Positions 26,328 to 35,021 of a DNA stretch of 64,000 nucleotides are shown in pieces. The stretch spans positions 1,426,001 through 1,490,000 of the forward strand of contig OZ257149.1 in assembly GCA_965279085.1 (NCBI GenBank), given 5' to 3'. The notes beneath the pieces were generated by a model. The model was not told where the DNA came from, searched no databases, and saw nothing but the letters and a program-made list of their open reading frames with translations. Position numbers and translations under genes: made by a program. Source of the DNA: UBA7672 sp965279085. Lineage in GTDB: Bacteria; Pseudomonadota; Alphaproteobacteria; Caulobacterales; Hyphomonadaceae. Positions within the stretch are counted from its first letter, which is position 1. Every line of letters starts with the position of its first letter.

Positions 26328-26903
26328 GTGACCCGTGTCCACCAAAAGGACTTTTCAGCCGAGCAACCTGAAGCGCAAGCGGCGCCACGGGTTCCGTTCG
26401 CGCATGGCGACCAAGAACGGCCAGAAGATCCTGGCGTCCCGTCGCGCCAAGGGCCGCAAGCGGCTCAGCGCCTAGTTCGGCAGCCAACCGACCAGAATCA
26501 GCTTCCGGTTCCCGTCGAGCGCCTCCGCGCACGGCGGGAATTCCTTTATGTCGCCGGGGGTTATTCCGAGCGCCGCCGGCTGATCGTGGTCCAGGCCCGC
26601 CGTCGCGAGCCACCGCGCGATACCGCCGGGGAAGGATTTACCACCACCAAGAAGGTCGGCGGCTCGGTCGTCCGCAACCGCGCAAGGCGCCGTTTGCGGG
26701 AGGCTTCCCGCGTCCTTCTGCCGCTCCTCGGGGTGGCCGGAGCCGACTACGTGTTCGTCGCCCGGCAGGAGACCGGAACCGCCCCGTGGCCGCGTTTGCT
26801 TGACGATATGGAAATGGCGTTGATAAGCCTCCGCCGCCGCCTTTCTTCCGGCGACGGCTCCCCGAAACCGGGGTCCGACACCCTCTCATCGGCCAGGGCC
26901 TGA
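26328..26903 (+). CDS. rnpA: RNase P protein component, apparently N-terminally extended across rpmH
   Basis: The conserved RNase P protein begins near VERLRARREFL (about residue 64 here) and includes FTTTKKVGGSVVRNRARRRLREASR, the signature RNA-binding arginine block, then DYVFVARQ and a helical end. Between the rpmH stop (26475) and that core, the frame has no ATG, GTG, TTG or CTG. The only standard start in frame is GTG 26328, which places all of rpmH inside rnpA in another frame and gives a 191-residue protein with about 50 extra N-terminal residues. GAAGGA lies 10 nt before this GTG. Thermus rnpA is known to be arranged this way. A rare non-NTG start after rpmH cannot be excluded; the ancestral start may have been at PTDQNQLP. 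It pairs with RNase P RNA to mature tRNA. Confidence 0.85.
   Translation: MTRVHQKDFSAEQPEAQAAPRVPFAHGDQERPEDPGVPSRQGPQAAQRLVRQPTDQNQLPVPVERLRARREFLYVAGGYSERRRLIVVQARRREPPRDTAGEGFTTTKKVGGSVVRNRARRRLREASRVLLPLLGVAGADYVFVARQETGTAPWPRLLDDMEMALISLRRRLSSGDGSPKPGSDTLSSARA
26335..26475 (+). CDS. rpmH: 50S ribosomal protein L34
   Basis: A 46-residue, very basic protein: VSTKRTFQPSNLKRKRRHGF, then RSRM, and ILASRRAKGRKRLSA, the universal L34 sequence. It starts at GTG 26335 with AAAGGG about 9 nt upstream, only four bases after the candidate rnpA start codon. L34 is a structural protein of the large subunit. It begins the conserved rpmH-rnpA-yidC group. Confidence 0.97.
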   Translation: MSTKRTFQPSNLKRKRRHGFRSRMATKNGQKILASRRAKGRKRLSA

Positions 26904-26910
26904 AACCTCC

Positions 26911-28689
26911 ATGGAAAAGGAAGAGCAGCGCAACCTCATCCTCGCGCTTGTCCTGTGTTTCGGCCTGTTCATGCTTTACAACATGTTCGTGCTGGAGCCG
27001 CAGCAGAAGGCGGCGCAGCAACAGAAGGCCGTCGCCGCCCAGAACCAGGTGGAACAAGCCACCTCGCCGACGCCCACAATCCGTCCGCGCCAGGAAATCG
27101 TGCAGGCCCAGCTTTCCACCGGGCAGCGCGTCGTCATCAACGCCCCGGGGATCGACGGTTCGATCAGCCTGCACGGTTCACGCATCGACGACGTGTCGCT
27201 GAAGAATTTCTACGAGACGATCAACGACAAGGAAGCCAAGCGCGCCGCCGGCGAGATCAAGCTGCTGTCGCCGGAAGGCACTGACCGCGCCTTCTTCGCG
27301 ACCGTCGCGTGGACTTCCCCGACCTCGTCCACCGACACGGTGGCATGGACGCAGACGAACACCGGCCCACTGACACCCGATAACCCGCTGAAGCTCAACT
27401 ACACGGGCGGCGCCGTTACGATCGACCGTACAATCGCGATCGACACCGATTACATGTTCACGGTCAGCGACGTGCTGACCAACACCGGCACGACGCCGAT
27501 CACGCTGACCCAGCAGGCGCAGCTGCGCCAGCGGGCGCTGGCTGAACATACGACCACACCGGTTTCCGAACAGCAGGCCCATCGCGGCGTGCTCGGCGTC
27601 TATGGCCCCGACAAGAACCAGCAGGTCAACTATCACGACCTGAACCAGGGCAAGGCTGTCTCCAAGCATGTCACCGGCGGCTGGAATGCGCTGACTACCA
27701 AATACTGGATGGCGGCCGCGATTCCGGAACAGCAGGAAGAAGTGCAGATGCTGGCCGGTACGTCGAAGGCCAACGGCGACACGACATTCTCGGCTGGCTA
27801 CCAGCTGACCCCCTACACGATCCAACCGGGCCAGCCCGTCACCAAGACCTCGCGCATCTTCGCCGGCGCCAAGCGCGTATCGGTGCTGGAGCGCTACGAG
27901 AACGAGGACGGCATCCCAGCCTTCACAGATGCCGTGGACTGGAGCTGGCTGTTCTTCATCACGAAGCCTTTCTTCTGGCTTCTGAAAATCTTCCAGGACT
28001 GGTTTGGCTCTTTCGGCCTCGCCATCCTTGCACTTACGGTTGTCGTGAAGACGGTGTTCTTCCCGCTGCAGTTCGGCATGTACAAGTCGATGTCGAAGAT
28101 GCGGCTGTTGCAGCCGGAGATGAAGGCGATCCAGGAGAGATTTGCGGCTGACCCGCAGCGGATGCGCCAGGAACAGGCCAAGCTCTTCCAGCGCGAGAAG
28201 GTGAACCCGGTCGCCGGCTGCCTGCCGATCATCCCGACCATCTTCGTGTTCTACGCGCTGTTCCACACGCTCGCCGTGACGATCGAGATGCGCCACACGC
28301 CGTTCTTCGGCTGGATCCGCGACATGTCGGCGCCGGACCCGACGACGATCTTCAACCTGTTCGGCCTGATCCCGTGGAATCCGGGCAGCGTTCCGCTGAT
28401 CGGCGGCCTGCTGATGATCGGCGTCTGGCCGTTGCTCTACGGCGGCACCATGGTGCTGCTGCAGGGCCTGTCGGCGCCGCCGGCGGACAAGCTTCAGCGC
28501 GCGATCATGCGCTGGATCCCGCTGATCTTCCTGGTGCTGTTCGCGGGCTTCGCCTCTGGCCTCGTGATCTACTATGTGTGGTCGAACATCATCTCGATCA
28601 TCCAGCAGTACATCATCATGCGTCAGACCGGGGTCGAGACCGAGTTCGACAAGTTCTTCGCGAAGCGGTTCAAGAAGAAATCCGCTTGA
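26911..28689 (+). CDS. yidC: Membrane protein insertase YidC
   Basis: A 592-residue inner-membrane insertase. An N-terminal helix (NLILALVLCFGLFMLYNMF), a large periplasmic beta-sandwich domain (about 75-345), then the five-helix insertase core with WLFFITKPFFWLL, NPVAGCLPIIPTIFVFYALF and the last helices ending in a basic tail (FAKRFKKKSA). It inserts Sec-dependent and Sec-independent membrane proteins. It starts 7 nt after rnpA. The yidD gene often found between rnpA and yidC is absent. Confidence 0.96.
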   Translation: MEKEEQRNLILALVLCFGLFMLYNMFVLEPQQKAAQQQKAVAAQNQVEQATSPTPTIRPRQEIVQAQLSTGQRVVINAPGIDGSISLHGSRIDDVSLKNFYETINDKEAKRAAGEIKLLSPEGTDRAFFATVAWTSPTSSTDTVAWTQTNTGPLTPDNPLKLNYTGGAVTIDRTIAIDTDYMFTVSDVLTNTGTTPITLTQQAQLRQRALAEHTTTPVSEQQAHRGVLGVYGPDKNQQVNYHDLNQGKAVSKHVTGGWNALTTKYWMAAAIPEQQEEVQMLAGTSKANGDTTFSAGYQLTPYTIQPGQPVTKTSRIFAGAKRVSVLERYENEDGIPAFTDAVDWSWLFFITKPFFWLLKIFQDWFGSFGLAILALTVVVKTVFFPLQFGMYKSMSKMRLLQPEMKAIQERFAADPQRMRQEQAKLFQREKVNPVAGCLPIIPTIFVFYALFHTLAVTIEMRHTPFFGWIRDMSAPDPTTIFNLFGLIPWNPGSVPLIGGLLMIGVWPLLYGGTMVLLQGLSAPPADKLQRAIMRWIPLIFLVLFAGFASGLVIYYVWSNIISIIQQYIIMRQTGVETEFDKFFAKRFKKKSA

Positions 28690-28716
28690 GGGGCAGACCC
28701 CCAAGACTGGCGCCTC

Positions 28717-29352
28717 ATGACTGACACCTTCACCGACGAACAGATCGAGGCGGGGCGCAAGCTGTTCGCCGGGCCGGTCGCGTTCGTGAAGGGGGCCGTT
28801 AGCCTGGAAGGCCTGCCGCCGGGCGACCGCCTGGAGTTCGCTTTCGCCGGCCGCTCGAACGTCGGCAAGTCGAGCCTCATCAATGCGCTCTGCAACCGGA
28901 AGAATCTGGCGCGCGCATCGAACACGCCGGGACGCACGCAGGAGATCAACTTCTTCGATCTGGCCGAGGGCCGCTTCTGGATGGTCGACCTGCCCGGCTA
29001 CGGCTTCGCCCATGCGCCCAAGGCGAACGTCCGCGAGTGGAGCCAGTTCAACCTGAATTATCTGCGCTGCCGCTCGAAACTGAAGCGCGTCTTCATGCTG
29101 ATCGACAGCCGGCGCGGGCTGGGCGAAATCGACCTCAGCGTGATGGAGCAGCTGAACAGCGCTGCCGTGCAATACCAGATCGTGCTGACGAAGGCGGACA
29201 AGATCAAGAAATCCGAAGTTCCCGAACTCATCGCCGCCACCAAGGCCACCCTGATGAAGGAGCCGGCCGCGCACCCCCATGTCATCGCGACATCCAGCGA
29301 AAAAGGCCTGGGCATTCCGGAGTTGCGGGCGACAATCCTCTCGTTCGCCTGA
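28717..29352 (+). CDS. engB: Ribosome biogenesis GTPase EngB (YihA/YsxC)
   Basis: A 211-residue GTPase. G1 is GRSNVGKSSLINAL; the switch I segment ARASNTPGRTQEINFF is typical of EngB; G3 is DLPGYGFA; G4 is TKADK; G5 is TSSEKGLGI. It takes part in late assembly of the 50S subunit. It follows yidC by 27 nt in the usual alphaproteobacterial order that continues with argB, but here a transporter operon has been placed before argB. Confidence 0.95.
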   Translation: MTDTFTDEQIEAGRKLFAGPVAFVKGAVSLEGLPPGDRLEFAFAGRSNVGKSSLINALCNRKNLARASNTPGRTQEINFFDLAEGRFWMVDLPGYGFAHAPKANVREWSQFNLNYLRCRSKLKRVFMLIDSRRGLGEIDLSVMEQLNSAAVQYQIVLTKADKIKKSEVPELIAATKATLMKEPAAHPHVIATSSEKGLGIPELRATILSFA

Positions 29353-29362
29353 CCTGCATCAG

Positions 29363-29391
29363 CGAGCGCTATGCTTTCGCTCGGAGTTTTT
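29363..29391 (+). terminator. Probable intrinsic terminator after engB
   Basis: A 6-bp stem CGAGCG/CGCTCG with a 9-nt loop is followed by GAG and TTTTTC, 10 nt after the engB stop. The stem is short, so termination may be partial. It would separate engB from the ABC-2 operon. Confidence 0.5.
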
Positions 29392-29516
29392 CTCATACCC
29401 CTGTCGGAATACGCAATCCTCGTGCGTCCTACTGGACAGACGCGGCCCAAGGCCCCACATCGCCAAAGCCGCACAGAACATAACAAGAAGCAGCAAAAGC
29501 CGGGGACAATTCAGCA

Positions 29517-30443
29517 ATGGCGCCAGTGCTTTCCATCCGGGGACTCAGCAAGTCCTACAAGGGCGGGCTGCAGGCCCTGAAGACGGTCGACCTCGACATC
29601 GAGAAGGGCGAAATCTTCGCGCTGCTCGGCCCCAATGGCGCGGGCAAGACGACGCTGATCAACGCCGTGTGCGGGATCGTGACGCCGACGACCGGCCAGA
29701 TCACGGCCGCCGGTTACGACACACAGAAACAGTATCGCCATGCGCGCGCGCTGATCGGCCTGGTGCCGCAGGAGATGCACATCGACATCTTCGAGACGGT
29801 GTGGGCGGTGACAAACTATTCGCGTGGTCTGTTCGGGCTTCCCCCGAACCCATCCCTCATCGAGCAGATCCTCAAGGACCTGTCCCTGTGGGACAAGAAG
29901 GATGCGAAGCTGCAGGCGCTGTCAGGCGGCATGAAGCGCCGCGTGCTGATCGCCAAGGCGCTGGCTCACGAACCTGAAATCCTCTTCCTCGACGAGCCGA
30001 CGGCGGGCGTCGATGTGGAGCTGCGCCGCGACATGTGGGCGCTTGTCCGCAAGATGCGCGACCGCGGCGTCACGGTGATCCTCACCACCCACTACATCGA
30101 GGAAGCCGAAGAGATGGCCGACCGCGTCGGCGTCATCGCGAAGGGCGAGCTAATCCTCGTCGAGGAAAAGAAGACGCTGATGAAGAAGCTCGGAAAGAAA
30201 CATCTCAACTTCAGTCTGCGCGAACGCATGGAGACAATCCCGGCCGAGCTGAAGGAATGGGATCTGGCTCTCAAGGATTCGGGCAACGTGCTGGAATACA
30301 CATTCGATACGCAGGCGGACCGCACGGGCGTTGCCTCCCTCGTCCGCAAGATGGGCGAGATCGGCGTGACCTTCAGCGATCTCGATACCAAGACATCTTC
30401 GCTGGAAGACATCTTCGTCAGCCTCGTTCACGAAAAGGCCTGA
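29517..30443 (+). CDS. ABC-2 type exporter, ATP-binding subunit
   Basis: A 308-residue ATPase. Walker A is GPNGAGKTTL, signature LSGGMKRR, Walker B ILFLDEPTAGVD and the H-loop THYIEEAEEMADRV. The long C-terminal extension and close similarity of style to YadG/NodI-like drug or polysaccharide exporters place it in that group. It pairs with the permease at 31279, and a methyltransferase gene sits between them with 5- and 14-nt gaps. Cargo unknown. Confidence 0.92.
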   Translation: MAPVLSIRGLSKSYKGGLQALKTVDLDIEKGEIFALLGPNGAGKTTLINAVCGIVTPTTGQITAAGYDTQKQYRHARALIGLVPQEMHIDIFETVWAVTNYSRGLFGLPPNPSLIEQILKDLSLWDKKDAKLQALSGGMKRRVLIAKALAHEPEILFLDEPTAGVDVELRRDMWALVRKMRDRGVTVILTTHYIEEAEEMADRVGVIAKGELILVEEKKTLMKKLGKKHLNFSLRERMETIPAELKEWDLALKDSGNVLEYTFDTQADRTGVASLVRKMGEIGVTFSDLDTKTSSLEDIFVSLVHEKA

Positions 30444-30448
30444 GCGTG

Positions 30449-31264
30449 ATGGCGGCGGGAACGGAATCCTCGGGTTCTTCCCTGCTCCGCTCCGTCGTTC
30501 GCGGCGCGGGCCTGCTTGGCCCGTATTATCGCGCCATCGAATTCCGCCGCGCCATGTCCTATCCCAAGCCGCCGAAGCTGGCGCCGGATGGGAAGCCGCT
30601 ACCCAACCGTCTCGCCATGATGCGCATTGGCGGGGTGTCTGACTGGAAGTTCTTCTATGAGCGTGGCCGCGTCGCGGCTGAAACGCTCGTTGCTGCGGCA
30701 AAGTCAGCCGGCGCCGATCCGGCGCAGTGGCAGGCCGTGCTTGACTGGGGCTGTGGCTGCGGCCGCATCGCGCGACACATGCCAGCGCTGACCAAGGCTG
30801 AAATCATCGGGCGCGATATCGACGCCTACACCGTGAAATGGTGCGAGAAGCATCTCGATGGCGACTATCGCCTCAGCGGGATCAACCCACCGCTCGATCT
30901 TGCCGATGCGAGCGTGGATTTCGTCTATGGTTTCTCGGTGCTGACGCACCTGACCGGCCCGATGCAGGCGCTCTGGATGAAGGAACTCGGCCGCATCCTG
31001 AAGCCCGGCGGCATCGCAGCGCTTACTTATCATGATCGCGACCATCCAGCGGTAAAGGCCGTTCAGTTCCGGCGCGAGGATGACGGCGTCGCCGTTACCG
31101 AATGGGCGATGGAGGGTTCGAACCTCGTTGCCGCCTTCCAGGACATCGCCTCGATCAGCCGCGCCGCCGATCCATGGTTCGAGACCGCGAAAGACATACC
31201 TCGGGCGGAAACGCCCTTTGACCAGGCGATCGCCGTCCTGCGGCGCCGGCCCGAAACGAGATAA
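30449..31264 (+). CDS. SAM-dependent class I methyltransferase
   Basis: A 271-residue enzyme. The SAM-binding motif I is VLDWGCGCGRIARH, followed by an acidic residue strand (EIIGRDIDAYTVKW), motif II-like ADASVDFVYGFSVLTHL and LGRILKPGGIAALTYHD. An N-terminal helical region of about 80 residues precedes it. It lies between the ATPase and permease of an ABC-2 exporter and is almost certainly co-transcribed, so its substrate may be what the transporter moves. ATG 30449 lies 5 nt after the ATPase stop; the longer frame overlaps the ATPase and is rejected. Confidence 0.85.
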   Translation: MAAGTESSGSSLLRSVVRGAGLLGPYYRAIEFRRAMSYPKPPKLAPDGKPLPNRLAMMRIGGVSDWKFFYERGRVAAETLVAAAKSAGADPAQWQAVLDWGCGCGRIARHMPALTKAEIIGRDIDAYTVKWCEKHLDGDYRLSGINPPLDLADASVDFVYGFSVLTHLTGPMQALWMKELGRILKPGGIAALTYHDRDHPAVKAVQFRREDDGVAVTEWAMEGSNLVAAFQDIASISRAADPWFETAKDIPRAETPFDQAIAVLRRRPETR

Positions 31265-31278
31265 CAGGAGAGCCCGAG

Positions 31279-32106
31279 ATGGCCGACGCAACAACCGCCG
31301 CACACGCCACGCACACGCCAGCGAGCAGGCCCGTGCCTGCCTTCAACGGCTTCAGCGTCTGGGCGATGTACCGCTTCCAGATGGTGCGCTTCTTCCGCAC
31401 CATCGGCGAAAGCCTTGCGACGCCGGTGATCACCACGGCGCTATACTTCGTGGTGTTCGGATCGGCGATCGGTGGCCGTATGCCGCCGGTGGTAGACGGG
31501 CTTCAGTACGGCTCCTTCCTGGTGCCCGGCCTGATCATGCTGTCGATCTTCACCAACTCGATCTTCAACGCGAGCTTCGGCATCTACTTCCCGAAATTCA
31601 CCGGCACGATCTACGAGCTGCTGTCGGCGCCGGTTTCCTATCTGGAGATCGTCATCGCCTTCGTGGGCGCCGCCGCGACCAAGTCGGTGATCCTCGGCCT
31701 CGTCATCCTCGCGACCGCCTATCTCTTCGTGCCGGTTCAGATCCTGCACCCGGTCGAGATGGTGCTGTTCCTCGCGCTGGTGTCGTTCGCCTTCAGCCTG
31801 TTCGGTTTCATCATCGGCATCTGGGCGCAGAGCTTCGAGCAGCTGAACTTCATCCCGATGCTGGTCGTGACGCCCCTGACCATGCTCGGCGGCGTTTTCT
31901 ACACCATCGAGATGCTGCCCGAAGCCTGGCGCGGCGTGGCCATGCTGAACCCCGTCGTCCACCTGATCTCGGGTTTCCGCTGGGCCTTCTTTGGCCTTGA
32001 AGGCGACAATGTCGCGGTCAGCCTGGGCGTCACTTTCGGCTTCCTGCTGATCCTGCTCGCCGTGGTCGGCTGGATCTTCAAGACGGGCTACCGGCTGAAG
32101 AACTGA
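31279..32106 (+). CDS. ABC-2 type exporter, permease subunit
   Basis: A 275-residue permease with six membrane helices. An amphipathic N-terminus (FSVWAMYRFQMVRFFRTIGES) leads into the first helix, and the late signature MLVVTPLTMLGGVFYTIEMLPEAWRGVAMLNPVVHLISGFR is the ABC-2 motif of YadH-like permeases. AACAGGAGA lies upstream of the ATG at 31279. It completes the transporter begun at 29517. Confidence 0.92.
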   Translation: MADATTAAHATHTPASRPVPAFNGFSVWAMYRFQMVRFFRTIGESLATPVITTALYFVVFGSAIGGRMPPVVDGLQYGSFLVPGLIMLSIFTNSIFNASFGIYFPKFTGTIYELLSAPVSYLEIVIAFVGAAATKSVILGLVILATAYLFVPVQILHPVEMVLFLALVSFAFSLFGFIIGIWAQSFEQLNFIPMLVVTPLTMLGGVFYTIEMLPEAWRGVAMLNPVVHLISGFRWAFFGLEGDNVAVSLGVTFGFLLILLAVVGWIFKTGYRLKN

Positions 32107-32146
32107 CCCCTTCATTCGCCGGGCGAAACCTAGTAGACCCCGGCGC

Positions 32147-33073
32147 ATGACGAACCTTGAAATCGCCGCCATGAACGCCCTGCAAGCGAGCGACGCCTTC
32201 TCCACGGCGCGCACGCTCTCCGAGGCGTTGCCTTACATCCAGCGGTACGACAACAAGACGATCGTCATCAAATACGGCGGCCACGCCATGGAGAACGAGG
32301 ACCTGGCGGCCATGTTCGCCAAGGACGTCGTCCTCCTGAAGCTGCTGGGCATCAATCCGGTGGTGGTTCATGGCGGCGGGCCGCAGATTGGCCGCATGCT
32401 GGAGAAGCTGGGTATCGTCTCGAAGTTCGAGGATGGCCTGCGTGTGACCGACGCCGCCTCGATGGAGATCGTCGAGATGGTGCTGGCCGGCGGCATCAAC
32501 AAAGCCATCGTCCGGGCGATCAATGCCGCAGGCGGCAAGGCGGTGGGCCTGTCTGGCTCTGACGCCAATCTGATTACAGCTGTGAAAGCAACGCGGACCA
32601 AGCGCGATCCCGATTCGAACATCGAACGGGTCGTGGACCTCGGCTTCGTGGGCGAGCCGGACAAGGTGGATCCGTCGGTGCTCAATGCCCTCGCCCGTCA
32701 GGCCGAGGACGATTTTATCCCCGTCGTGGCGCCGGTTGGCGTCGGGGCCGATGGCAAAAGCTTCAATATCAACGCCGACACGGCTGCCGGCGCGGTAGCC
32801 GGCGCGCTGGGAGCGAAACGAGTTCTTTTTCTCACGGACGTGACCGGCGTGCTCGACAAGAACGGCAATCTTATCAAGCAGCTCACCGTTGCCGAAGCGC
32901 GCGGATTGATCGCAGACGGAACTGCTAAAGGGGGGATGATTCCCAAGCTTGAAACGGCCATGCAAGCAGTGGAAAAGGGAGTCGAGGCGGCAGTCATTCT
33001 CGACGGTCGGAAACCGCACGCCCTCTTGATGGAGCTGTTCACCGAGCATGGCGCTGGCACGCTGGTTCGCTAG
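32147..33073 (+). CDS. argB: Acetylglutamate kinase
   Basis: A 308-residue kinase of arginine biosynthesis that phosphorylates N-acetylglutamate. The amino-acid kinase fold shows KYGGHAM (Lys), VVVHGGGPQIG, GLRVTD, GKAVGLSGSDANLI, NINADTAAGAVA and LFLTDVTGVLD, GGMIPKLE. The N-terminal helix seen in arginine-sensitive enzymes is present (about 1-35: SDAFSTARTLSEALPYIQRY), so feedback inhibition is plausible. ATG 32147 is kept; ATG 32171 is also possible. Confidence 0.96.
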   Translation: MTNLEIAAMNALQASDAFSTARTLSEALPYIQRYDNKTIVIKYGGHAMENEDLAAMFAKDVVLLKLLGINPVVVHGGGPQIGRMLEKLGIVSKFEDGLRVTDAASMEIVEMVLAGGINKAIVRAINAAGGKAVGLSGSDANLITAVKATRTKRDPDSNIERVVDLGFVGEPDKVDPSVLNALARQAEDDFIPVVAPVGVGADGKSFNINADTAAGAVAGALGAKRVLFLTDVTGVLDKNGNLIKQLTVAEARGLIADGTAKGGMIPKLETAMQAVEKGVEAAVILDGRKPHALLMELFTEHGAGTLVR

Positions 33074-34106
33074 AGGATTCCTCAAGCTGTCGGCGCTTGC
33101 CGTGCTGGCGGCAGCCGCGCTGTCGATCCCATCTTCGGCGCAAGGCGGAGGCGGCGGCTGGCAACTCTGCAACCAGACCAGTTTCGTCATCGAAGCAGCG
33201 ACAGGCCGCCCTGACAGCGAGGATGTTATCGTCGAGGGCTGGACGCGCCTTCGCCCCGGCCAGTGCCGTGTCGCGATTCCGGGGCCTCTCAAGAACGGCA
33301 TCTATTTCGTGTTCGGCCGCGCCTCGAAGGCGCATCGCGGCGGACAGCGCGAATGGTCGGGCGAATTCCCGTTCTGCGTCGACACCAACGGATCGTTCGC
33401 GGTCGAGAACCCCTCCTCTTGCGCCTCCATGGGGCTCGAAGAGCGAGGCTTCCAGGCCGTGCGGTTCGATGGACGAACGAGCGGGTCGATGTCGTTCAAG
33501 GAAACCGATCTCTACAACAAGAGCGGCCAGTCATCCGAGAATGCCGGGATCCAGCGCCTGCTGAACGATGCTGGCGTGTTCCAGGATGTGGTCGACGGCT
33601 ATCTCGGCCGCGAGAGCCGCGCCGCAATCACCGCCTTCCTCGCTGAGCGGAAGATGCCAACCGCTACGCCAATGGGCGAGCTAATCGACATGCTCGAGGA
33701 TGTCGCCCGCAAGCGCTCGATGGCAGTCGGCATGATGCTGTGCAACCGAACGGGCAACCGCATCCTGACGTCGATGGCGCGCTTCCGGCCGGACGGACTG
33801 GAGTCGCGCGGCTGGTGGACGATCGAGGCCAACCTCTGCGTGCGGACGGTGGACGAAAGCCTGATCACGGCGCCGCACTATGTGTTCGCCGAAATGCAGA
33901 CGCCGCAGGGCGTGCGCTATCTCAAGGGCGCGGCGACGGTGTTCTGCACCTCCCGCGCGCAGTTCGCGATCCTCGGCAACGAGAATTGCGAACGGCGGCA
34001 CTATCGCCCCGAGAAGTTCGTGGAAACCACTACGCCGGAGGACGGCAAGCTGGTCTACGAATTCTACGAAAGCGCCTTCGGACCGCCGCAGCTGCCCAAG
34101 CCGTAA
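33048..34106 (+). CDS. DUF1036 domain protein, secreted, duplicated domain
   Basis: A 352-residue protein with a signal peptide (about 1-32, ending SSAQ). Two DUF1036-like domains are visible: WQLCNQTSFVIEAATGR to EFPFCVDTNGSF, and MLCNRTGNRILTSMARF to VFCTSRAQFAILGNENC. A helical linker between them (about 155-225) resembles a peptidoglycan-binding-like segment (IQRLLNDAGVFQDVVDGYLG). The Cys pairs suggest disulphides in the periplasm. Its start overlaps argB by 26 nt. DUF1036 has no assigned role. Confidence 0.82.
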   Translation: MALARWFARGFLKLSALAVLAAAALSIPSSAQGGGGGWQLCNQTSFVIEAATGRPDSEDVIVEGWTRLRPGQCRVAIPGPLKNGIYFVFGRASKAHRGGQREWSGEFPFCVDTNGSFAVENPSSCASMGLEERGFQAVRFDGRTSGSMSFKETDLYNKSGQSSENAGIQRLLNDAGVFQDVVDGYLGRESRAAITAFLAERKMPTATPMGELIDMLEDVARKRSMAVGMMLCNRTGNRILTSMARFRPDGLESRGWWTIEANLCVRTVDESLITAPHYVFAEMQTPQGVRYLKGAATVFCTSRAQFAILGNENCERRHYRPEKFVETTTPEDGKLVYEFYESAFGPPQLPKP

Positions 34107-34169
34107 TTCCATTTGGCTCTGCGCCCTGGACGATGTAATTCCGCGCGGAACCATCGGACGGAGATCAGC

Positions 34170-35021
34170 GTGACCGACACAAAAGCCCTCGCCGCCACCA
34201 TCGACGCTGCGTGGGAGGATCGCGCTTCGCTGTCCGCCTCGACCAAGGGCGCCGTGCGCGATGCTGTCGAAGAGGCGCTGGCGGCGCTGGATTCCGGCAA
34301 GCAGCGTGTCGCCGAGCGTGGCGCGGACAGCCAGTGGACGGTCAACCAGTGGCTGAAGAAGGCCGTACTGCTGTCGTTCCGGCTGAACCCGAATGTGCGG
34401 ATCTCGAACGGGCCGGGCGATGGCGCGTGGTGGGACAAGGTGCCGTCGAAATTCTCCGGCTGGTCGGATGAAGATTTTTCCGCCGCGAAATTCCGCGCCG
34501 TTCCGGGTGCGGTCGTTCGTCGTGGCGCCTATGTGGCGCCGGACGCGGTGCTGATGCCGAGCTTCACCAACATCGGCGCGTATGTCGGCGAAGGAACGAT
34601 GGTCGATACCTGGACCACGGTTGGTTCGTGCGCACAGATCGGCAAGCACTGCCACCTCTCTGGCGGCGTCGGGATCGGCGGCGTTCTGGAGCCGCTGCAG
34701 GCGAACCCGGTGATCATCGAGGACAACTGCTTCGTGGGCGCCCGCTCGGAAGTGGCCGAGGGCGTGATCGTACGCGAAGGTTCGGTCATCGGCATGGGCG
34801 TCTATCTGGGCCAGTCGACGCCGATCGTTCATCGCGAGACGGGCGAGACGCTGTATGGCGAAGTGCCGCCCTACTCCGTCGTCGTCGCTGGCAATCGCCC
34901 TTCGACAAAGACGATGCCCGGGCAGAACTGGGCGCCGTCGCTCTACTGCGCGGTGATCGTGAAACAGGTCGATGCGGGTACGCGCTCGAAGACCAGTGTG
35001 AACGAGCTGCTGAGGACCTGA
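34170..35021 (+). CDS. dapD: Tetrahydrodipicolinate N-succinyltransferase
   Basis: A 283-residue enzyme of the succinyl branch of lysine/diaminopimelate synthesis. The N-terminal helical part (about 1-95) has WTVNQWLKKAVLLSFRL; the left-handed beta-helix follows with hexapeptide repeats (GAYVAPDAVLMPSFTNIGAYVG, CHLSGGVGIGGVLEP, EDNCFVGARSEVAEGVIV). GTG 34170 is chosen for GGAG 7 nt upstream and agreement with the family N-terminus; the open frame runs 19 codons further up. The stop overlaps the next ATG by one base. Confidence 0.95.
   Translation: MTDTKALAATIDAAWEDRASLSASTKGAVRDAVEEALAALDSGKQRVAERGADSQWTVNQWLKKAVLLSFRLNPNVRISNGPGDGAWWDKVPSKFSGWSDEDFSAAKFRAVPGAVVRRGAYVAPDAVLMPSFTNIGAYVGEGTMVDTWTTVGSCAQIGKHCHLSGGVGIGGVLEPLQANPVIIEDNCFVGARSEVAEGVIVREGSVIGMGVYLGQSTPIVHRETGETLYGEVPPYSVVVAGNRPSTKTMPGQNWAPSLYCAVIVKQVDAGTRSKTSVNELLRT

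Noticed and set aside
27178..29280. Open frame of 700 codons on the minus strand over yidC-engB
   Set aside because: Antisense to two conserved genes; sequence is low in hydrophobic structure and shows no family signature.
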